Below the pieces are notes generated by a model. It saw only the letters and a list, made by a program, of their open reading frames with translations. It did not search any database and was not told the origin of the DNA. Shown piece by piece: positions 57,859 through 64,000 of a stretch of DNA of 64,000 nt (position 1 is the stretch's first letter; each line of letters begins with the position of its first letter). Source of the stretch: Deroplatys truncata (lineage: Eukaryota; Arthropoda; Insecta; Mantodea; Mantidae); NCBI GenBank assembly GCA_030765065.1, contig CM060979.1, positions 107,372,350 through 107,436,349 of the forward strand. The letters are read 5' to 3'. The position numbers were made by a program, and so were the translations under genes.

Positions 57859-59903
57859 TTTTCCGGGTTATCGACACTATTTGGTGCTCCGCTAGTCTCT
57901 TCCACATTTCCCGCTCTCTGAGTTTGCCTATAGTTTCCTCTGTTTCCTCTAAAATGTCCCCGGGAAGGTCTCTCTCTCCTTTCGTTTCTTTCTGGGTCAT
58001 TTTCGTCATACCTCTCTCCTATATCGCTTTCCCCTCGGTCAGAAAAATAATGTTCCCTGGATCTGTTTTCATTGTTTCTGCCTCTCCTATAGCTAAAACG
58101 GCCCCTGTATCTTGGTCTGGTTTGTATAGCATTTATGTGATATTGGTTATCACCTTCCCTCCTGAAACGGTTATTTTGACAGTTCCTGTTCCCGGATTGA
58201 GGCACGTCGTTCCAGTATCTCTCTCTGGGGTTATAGTTCCCTCTCGCGTTTCCTCTCCAATTCGCATTCCTTGAATTATCCGGTAATGGTCGAACTGTAT
58301 AGTTTTGTACGTGGTTCCTACTACTTGTCTCGAATGATGATACCAACTCAATCAATTCGGGAATAGAATTTGGCTTCGCAATGAGTAGGTAATGGTGTAT
58401 CCGTTCTGGATAATGTGGTACAATCATATTAATGAAATCCCTCTCGCTTATGGGTGGCTCGATTAGTCTACTACTCTGTGCTTTAGTTAGCAAATAATCT
58501 ACCATGCTTAGGTTTCCGCGTTCATCGTACTTGCCATTAACTAGGATAGATCTCACCTGGTTCTGAGTATTAGTACTCCAATACTTATTCAAAAATGCCC
58601 TTCTGAAATATTCAAAATTATTATTCTCCCCCAAAGTCAATCTTACCCATTGGAGAACCCTTTGACGTAAACCTTTACGAACGATTAACATCTTTAGCTC
58701 GTCCGGAATCTGCTTCAAACGGAAATACTCCTCAAGGTCATTTAGGTATTGTTTAGGATTATCAGCCGAATTTTCCTCGAAAGTAGGTACCCCTATCTCA
58801 TTTAATAAATGGTAGTTTGCATTACTTGCATGGTTAGATGTACATTGGTGCCCTGCATTGACATTATATGGGTCGGCAGCTGGACTTTGGCCTCCATTTG
58901 CCTCCCTAAAAGTGGTGCTAGTTTCACTGGGTGAGCTATCATCACTCTGTCTCACACTTATCCCTAGTCTACCAATAGAGCGTTTTAACTCCTTTACACA
59001 ATTTTCATGCTCTTCCACCCTCTTCACAATTTCATGATGATTTGAGAGCTGTTCAGTCATTTTTGACGAAAGTTCATTCATCTTTCCCTGATCCTTTTCT
59101 AACACTATTCTAAATTCTTTGAACTCCCTTTGAATGTTAGATTCTAAGGTACTTTGTTTTTTTTCTAAAGAAACATTTACAGCTCTTAAGTCATCATCCA
59201 ATTGTTCCTTTATGGCTAAGCTGGTAACACTTAATTCTGTTTCTACATCCTTCCTTAGTTTTTCTACATCGTTTCTTAGACATAGTTGTCCTGCCTGAAT
59301 TTCTTGCACTACCATCCCTTGCTGACTGAATTTGGAGTCCAATTGACTTTGTAATCGGGTGACCTGTTCACCTAAATATTCCCTCATCTCCTGAGCTAAT
59401 TCCCCTCTCATCTTCCTGTTTTCCTCTCTGACATATTCACCTATCTGTATACTCTGCTCATTTAATTTCCCTTCCAAATTTTTATTTTGTTCACTCAAAT
59501 TTCTTTTTGACTCCTTACTCAGCTCATTTAATTTCCCTTCTAAATTGTTACTTTGTTCACTCAAATTTCTTTTTGACTCCTTACTCAGCTCATTTAATTT
59601 CCCTTCTAAATTTTTAATTTGTTCACTCAAATTTCTTTTTGACTCCTTACTCTGCTCATCTATCTTTGCGCTCAAATGTTGAAGCAATATTAGCAGCTGG
59701 TTTTGACCTGCGTCAATGACCTGCTCAATCGGTGATTGCCTTTCCCTAACTTCTACTTCAGCTGCACCCATATTTTCTCCATCTGTTGTTATGCTGACAA
59801 TAGCCTCCCCATTCAGTTCTTCCAAATCTTCCCTTGACCTACTCATGGTTCCGTTAGCAAGTTCTACCTCCCTAGTAATGACTTTACCCCCTCTCAATAA
59901 CAT
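57855..59903 (-). CDS. gag: Gag polyprotein of Gypsy-type LTR retrotransposon
   Basis: 682 codons from the ATG at 59903. The frame stays open upstream of this, but without an earlier ATG. Gag forms the particle and packages RNA. The N-terminal half is a long predicted coiled coil that includes three 22-residue repeats of the form SKESKRNLSEQxxNLEGKLN (59457-59654). The middle, from about EIGVPTFEENSADNPKQYL to LIELVSSFETSS, resembles a retrotransposon capsid region. The C-terminal part is very rich in Arg, Gly and Asn (for example RYRGRFSYRRGRNNENRSRE) and has no CCHC zinc knuckle, so RNA binding probably relies on basic residues. The frame ends PNSVDNPEN, then TAA, at the slippery site. The start is inferred from the first ATG. 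Confidence 0.93.
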   Translation of the reverse strand: MLLRGGKVITREVELANGTMSRSREDLEELNGEAIVSITTDGENMGAAEVEVRERQSPIEQVIDAGQNQLLILLQHLSAKIDEQSKESKRNLSEQIKNLEGKLNELSKESKRNLSEQSNNLEGKLNELSKESKRNLSEQNKNLEGKLNEQSIQIGEYVREENRKMRGELAQEMREYLGEQVTRLQSQLDSKFSQQGMVVQEIQAGQLCLRNDVEKLRKDVETELSVTSLAIKEQLDDDLRAVNVSLEKKQSTLESNIQREFKEFRIVLEKDQGKMNELSSKMTEQLSNHHEIVKRVEEHENCVKELKRSIGRLGISVRQSDDSSPSETSTTFREANGGQSPAADPYNVNAGHQCTSNHASNANYHLLNEIGVPTFEENSADNPKQYLNDLEEYFRLKQIPDELKMLIVRKGLRQRVLQWVRLTLGENNNFEYFRRAFLNKYWSTNTQNQVRSILVNGKYDERGNLSMVDYLLTKAQSSRLIEPPISERDFINMIVPHYPERIHHYLLIAKPNSIPELIELVSSFETSSRNHVQNYTVRPLPDNSRNANWRGNARGNYNPRERYWNDVPQSGNRNCQNNRFRREGDNQYHINAIQTRPRYRGRFSYRRGRNNENRSREHYFSDRGESDIGERYDENDPERNERRERPSRGHFRGNRGNYRQTQRAGNVEETSGAPNSVDNPEN
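57858..57864 (-). promoter_or_regulatory. Candidate -1 ribosomal frameshift site
   Basis: The sense heptamer G GAA AAC lies directly before the gag stop codon. Slipping back one base places the ribosome in the pol frame, which is open from here on. The phase of the two frames requires exactly a -1 shift. The heptamer is close to, but not identical with, the canonical X XXY YYZ form. Confidence 0.55.
59457..59654 (-). repeat. Three 66-bp tandem repeats inside gag
   Basis: Nearly identical units on the plus strand contain TTTCTTTTTGACTCCTTACT, and the 66-bp period keeps the gag frame. Each encodes 22 residues of the coiled coil. Recent unit expansion is likely, as the units differ at very few positions. 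Confidence 0.9.
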
Positions 59904-60197
59904 GTGTTCACAAAACTGAGTCACTACTCTGCATGCCTTTTTGTTTGTTTTTGAATAAAAGTTCTAACCTGTATTTTTTTTCAATGTTAACTGATGCGTT
60001 CCGGGTTCGAATCCTGGTGAAGTTCTAGAAGCGATGTTCTCAGCTGTTTTGTTGTCCCACGTAGGTAGACTAGAAGTTCGCGTTGTAATTTTGTTCTGCT
60101 GTGCCCCTTTCCTCTGAAGATTCTTCGTCTGTTCGTTGTTTCCTAGTACTCCGTTTGAGTCGTTCTTCCTTTCGATCTCCACGTTATGGCGCCAGTT
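59904..60197 (-). other. 5' leader of the retrotransposon
   Basis: 294 bp between the 5' LTR and the gag ATG. It contains the primer binding site next to the LTR and, on the opposite strand at about 60000-60016, a tRNA T-arm-like CCGGGTTCGAATCCTGG. Packaging or dimerisation signals could lie here but cannot be identified by eye. Confidence 0.6.
60177..60194 (-). promoter_or_regulatory. Primer binding site, tRNA-Lys-like
   Basis: Three bases after the 5' LTR the sense strand reads TGGCGCCATAACGTGGAG. It resembles the complement of the 3' end of animal tRNA-Lys (TGGCGCCCAACGTGGGG), with one extra base and few differences. The resemblance continues into the T arm (ATCGAA). It would prime minus-strand DNA synthesis. 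Confidence 0.75.
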
Positions 60198-61341
60198 TGT
60201 GGGGATCACCTCCTCATCCGTTGCTGTTAGTCTTACCTTGATGCTTCTCCCATTAGTTCCAGAAGTTCTCAGCGTGTTGGTTCTCTTCAATTTATCCTCG
60301 GCTAGCCTCAGTAATTTTTCTTAAATTATATGGGAGCATGGACTTATCCTCGGTAAAGGAAAACGTAGATCTCGGGTGGTGATATAGGAAGACATAGACT
60401 TGCTTTGTTGATGAAAAGATGACACTGCCGTTTCTTTTTATTTAATTAACACTCGTAGTATACAAAACTGGTATTGCCGCTGTAAAATACTGTCCACCGC
60501 TGTTAAACTATGGCGTGGATATGGCACGAAATATAACTATTCTTATTGTCGCTTTAAGAGTAGCAGATCTTAGGTGTGTTGTTAGAACTATCTTGATTCC
60601 CTGTTTTGGCGCGATATCTCACACATCCTGCAGCATCTCTCCCTGACCACACATGACATAAACTGCCGAATAAAATGCAATACTAAGCTGACATTACAAA
60701 GCTGACTTGATTCCTTTCTGGGCGCGATATCTCACGCATCCTGCAGCATCTCTCCCTGACTACACATTACCAAAACTGCCGCGAATTTTCCCCAAACAGA
60801 TCCATTTATAGTCTCAGGCTTCTGAAGCTGCTTCCTTTCCTATTGGTCCATTTTTAGCGCGACTCGACGCGTCTAACTATTTCGAATAAACTTTCAGGGA
60901 TCTCATTGGTCCAATTTTAATATAAATCGCGGCTTTTCCTACATTTACCGTTAAGGTTGTCTTTCTCACTCACTTGGTCACGGCGAATTATCAAATAATG
61001 GGACAAAGGCTCTACACCCTCGCTGTAGGAATAATAGCACAGCGACCGGAGAGAGGTAATAAAACTAGGTTTTCTGCCTTCGAAAGCACTATTCCTGTAG
61101 CTAAAACTTTCCCTCGTGGACAGTATTTTAACATAGCGCTTAAATTATTTACATTAAACCATTTATAACTCTACTAATATTAATAACCTAGATAGATACA
61201 TAATGTTAAATCACCCTTCTTAAAATATACAAGCAGTATGAGAAAAAGATATTTACATAATACGATTTAACATCACTAAAAGTTAATTAATAAGTTATCT
61301 GTAATTATAGTTCTTGGGCTCGGCCTAGAGTTGCCGTTTCA
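60198..61341 (-). mobile_element. 5' LTR of Gypsy-type retrotransposon
   Basis: 1144 bp, same TG...CA ends as the 3' LTR and almost identical to it. It supplies the promoter for the minus-strand transcript. The internal direct repeat of about 76 bp is present here too (about 60592-60668 and 60706-60781). Plus-strand open frames shared by both LTRs (for example 60974-61168) are not real genes. Confidence 0.95.
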
Positions 61342-61545
61342 GTTTCCATCCTTGGAAGATACTGAACTTAAATATAAAATTTGGTGTTTAACCAACTTTT
61401 CATTTTTTAGTTATGCTGTTGAAAGATATACACACTTTTTTCTGAAGATGTTGCTGTTGGATCCAGGGAGTCTCAAAACATGTATATCCGCTGAAATCTG
61501 CATATCGAATTTTTTGGTTGCAGTACTTCCTCTACTTATACAAGC
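61342..61545 (+). repeat. AR copy 8, right part, starting with GTTT duplication
   Basis: GTTT (61342-61345) duplicates the left flank. The sequence then continues the AR order (GGAAGATACTGAACTTAAAT, GTTTAACCAACTTTTC) to TACTTCCTCTACTTATAC. The terminal hairpin is lost. Confidence 0.75.
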
Positions 61546-61550
61546 AGTGG

Positions 61551-61575
61551 CAGGCAGGCAGGCAGGCAGGCAGGC
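61551..61575. repeat. (CAGG)n microsatellite
   Basis: About six CAGG units, just after the truncated end of AR copy 8. Confidence 0.9.
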
Positions 61576-61579
61576 TCGC

Positions 61580-62834
61580 CCTAAGACTCGAATTATTATA
61601 CCTTGTTTTTTGTACACACAAGATTTGAATGGTTACCCCAAATAAGTAGAGCAATATGGAATAATCGACATCAGAATATTGCAGTGCTGCATATATCTAG
61701 ACTGTTCAGTAGCCTTACGTGTCTATGTGATAAACTTGCTTTATACGAAGTATATTACATTCGTAAATACCGTTACAGGAAACGATAAAAGAAGAAGAAT
61801 TACGAAATTGTGATAGTAAAAATACTTTCATTGAACAGTGTTATTCAGTCATTGGTCTAGTTCAATCTTGGGAGAATGTCACCATCTGTCTCTTCCCTTC
61901 GATGATGCTCTGAGGCCTTTAGTTTTATTGATATTAATGCACAATGTATTCTGGGGAGAATGTTACGAATAACAGAACAGAAGCAGTATACGAATGTGGG
62001 ATTGAAAGATTCGTAATCGAAGAATAAGTTCATAGTCACTCATTAATATAAATGCCAAATCAAGTTATGGGTGCTTGAAGAAACAATACCAATGCTTGAG
62101 GTCTGTATATGAGACCTTAATACTTGTGTACCTACTGTTTCAATTGAAATTCTCAGTTTTCAATTTTATAATAATCCTGTATCAATCTGGAAACAGAATA
62201 TGTATATACTTGAAATTTTGAAGAAATCTTTATCTATACTACGTAACCTATATTCTATTTGGGGCGCCTAAGAAATTTTACCTGACAATGAATACTTTTC
62301 AAACATTGCAATACAGACTATGAAATTAGCATGGGCTGCTAAAGAGCATTAGGAGTTTCATTCCACACTAAATCATTTATGCTTTCATAAGATTTTTAGC
62401 CAGATTTAAGTTCTTAGTAAATGATTAGAAGATAGAACAATAAAATCACTTTAATTCATAATTATAGTATGTCTTATGAAAGAAAGATTCGTGCAGAGAA
62501 TGGATTTAATGCTCTACGTGAAATATCAGTATAACATGGATCAGTAATGTAATAAGAGGCAATTAATGTAAAATTTCATAGTTATGACCGCGTGATGTGA
62601 ACTACAAGTGAACATAACTACAAAAATACAAGGAGGAAGTCGATATACATAAGGTATTTTAGGACTTCTGTAAGTGAGAAGAGCTTAAATTTAATACCAA
62701 ATGGAATTACTTAGAGCTTATTAGCAAAAACTAATGACAGCTGTTCAGTTTCTGTAATGAGAGAAACATACTATAAAAGAGAAGTGAACGAAGATGTAAA
62801 ACATTGGATACAAGGCTTTGCAATATTAACACAC
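61580..62834. other. AT-rich intergenic DNA, nothing recognised
   Basis: No coding similarity, tRNA-like boxes or terminal repeats were seen. Confidence 0.35.
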
Positions 62835-63350
62835 TGTTACGCAACTATGGGCCTCGCTTATCGAGTGTAAGGCGCCGAACGACTGGCCGGTGGAGAGGTA
62901 AATAGAGATAAGAACACGGAGTAGCGACATCACCCAAAGAATTCCAAAAGCGCTATCGAGAGACCGCGAGATTGTTCTGGAACCCTTTTCTCCCCGCCTC
63001 TCGAACATGCTATAACTCTCTCTCTCTCTCTCTCTCTCTTAAACTCCAACGGCTATATAAGCGAGCGTGCTCGTGAGGGAGTTAATAAGTCAATGCGCCT
63101 TGTGAGATAGTGAGAGCTGTTCTTCAAGTGTGGTTGTAACGGCAACAGCGACGCACTGTGAGTGCTGCTACGGCAAGAGATTGGAGAAGTATTGTGTTTG
63201 ACACTGCAGCGAGTGAAGCGGAGGAAAGGAGAGAGGAATGAGCATGTAACATTACGTCGCTAAGTCCGAAATAAAGTGAAGTGACAATCAGAACTGAACT
63301 AACTGACGTTAGTGTAATGTTTCCAAATAACCAAACAGATGACCTCCAGA
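62835..63350 (+). repeat. LTR-like repeat of the second family, copy E
   Basis: Starts TGTTACGCAACTATGGG, related to the solo LTR at 29009. It shares AAAGCGCTATCGAGAGACC, a CGCCTCTCGAACATG block, a TATA region GGCTATATAAGCGAGCGTG (about 63050) and the downstream GCACTGTGAGTGCTGCTAC. A CT microsatellite (about 63015-63039) expands the middle. The right boundary and flanking duplication are unclear. Confidence 0.55.
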
Positions 63351-64000
63351 TATATCACATAAGCTATCAATAAGCATTATGCTCTACAGTATTTATTAAA
63401 TAAAGGAAAGAAAACAACTATTAAGGTGTGAAAGACAATACAATTGGCAGAATTTTGCATCAATAATTTAGTTATACCTATAGGTTTTGATAAACTTTAG
63501 ATATAGAACATAACATCCCCTTACAAAATATGTAGCCGGTAATAGTCTATAAATAACATAAAGATTACAATAATTTTATAAAACGATCGCAATCACTAGT
63601 ATATCTTATACCACCCAATGATAGGTTTTTAATGACGGAGAGATTACAATCAACAAAAATTTATATTTTCAATATCAGTAGGAGATAGAAAACTTTTAAA
63701 TAAATTGCAGAATGAATAAATTATAATGGATTTTAAAAATATTCAGTATAAATAAAACGCTAAATCAAAGTATGTTAATATTTTAACCACTGTTTAATAA
63801 TAGACCCAGACCGCTTTCCAAGTAGAATCTTGACTACGCTCCAATATATGGAAAGATAAGCCAAGAATGCCGTGAAATGCGATGGAGAGACCTATTCGTC
63901 GCAAGGAGTGGAGCTATACCTGTTACATTTGCTCAGTTTGTTCCTCTTCTTCTTCTGTTTGATAACTGCAATAAGAAGGTTATATGGAGAGACCGAGGTA
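63351..64000. other. AT-rich DNA to the window end, nothing recognised
   Basis: No gene or repeat structure was identified. If copy E is the left LTR of a longer element, its interior would start here, but no coding similarity is visible. Confidence 0.3.

Noticed and set aside
57785-58351. Short minus-strand frames near the gag end
   Set aside because: They are in the third frame and overlap the basic tail of gag. The gag and pol frames explain the region.

Overview
The window looks like insect (or at least arthropod) nuclear DNA dominated by transposable elements. Three things suggest this: AT-rich non-coding sequence, tRNA-headed SINEs, and mariner, DUF4817-type, hAT, Penelope-like and Gypsy elements of the kinds common in insects. 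I cannot name the species. I recognise no host gene with confidence. The best host-exon candidate is a short coding-looking stretch at about 19.72-19.93 kb.

The clearest feature is a complete, minus-strand Gypsy-type LTR retrotransposon at 52759-61341. Its LTRs (1142 and 1144 bp) differ, as I read them, by one substitution and two single-base indels. It has a 4-bp target duplication (GTTT), a tRNA-Lys-like primer binding site, an uninterrupted gag, and an uninterrupted pol in the -1 frame. It lacks env. It sits inside a copy of an AT-rich dispersed repeat that I call AR here. About ten AR copies or fragments occur in both orientations (2.7, 5.7, 18.8, 22.4, 23.4, 31.7, 34.3, 40.4, 45.8, 48.1 and 52.2/61.3 kb). 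AR copies are repeatedly the landing sites of younger insertions, and their 3' ends keep a short hairpin.

Region by region: 0.6-1.7 kb holds a decayed transposase. At 4.4-5.2 kb there are two SINEs. At 9.9 kb there is a tiny inverted-repeat element, and at 10.4 kb a 36-bp minisatellite. An inverted pair of LTR-like repeats (12.5 and 17.7 kb) brackets a LINE RNase H remnant and a TIR element. Two related SINEs lie at 21.5 and 22.6 kb. A 2.2-kb DNA transposon with repeated 20-bp end motifs lies at 25.29-27.49 kb and carries a decayed protein of a family I cannot name. A Penelope-like remnant with inverted end segments spans about 28.1-31.0 kb and is split by a solo LTR with a 4-bp duplication. 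From 32.3 to 34.1 kb there is a transposase remnant followed by a 559-bp SINE with an 11-bp duplication. Further tRNA-like SINEs lie at 35.8-36.9 kb, and a 484-bp TIR deletion derivative at 39.0 kb. An unusual rearranged inverted SINE insertion with a 13-bp duplication lies at 40.9-41.5 kb. A mariner derivative at 43.0-45.1 kb contains a complete hAT-type insertion.

The autonomous-looking genes are gag and pol only. All other protein similarities are broken by stops, frameshifts or deletions. Family assignments come from reading conserved motifs by eye, without any database search.
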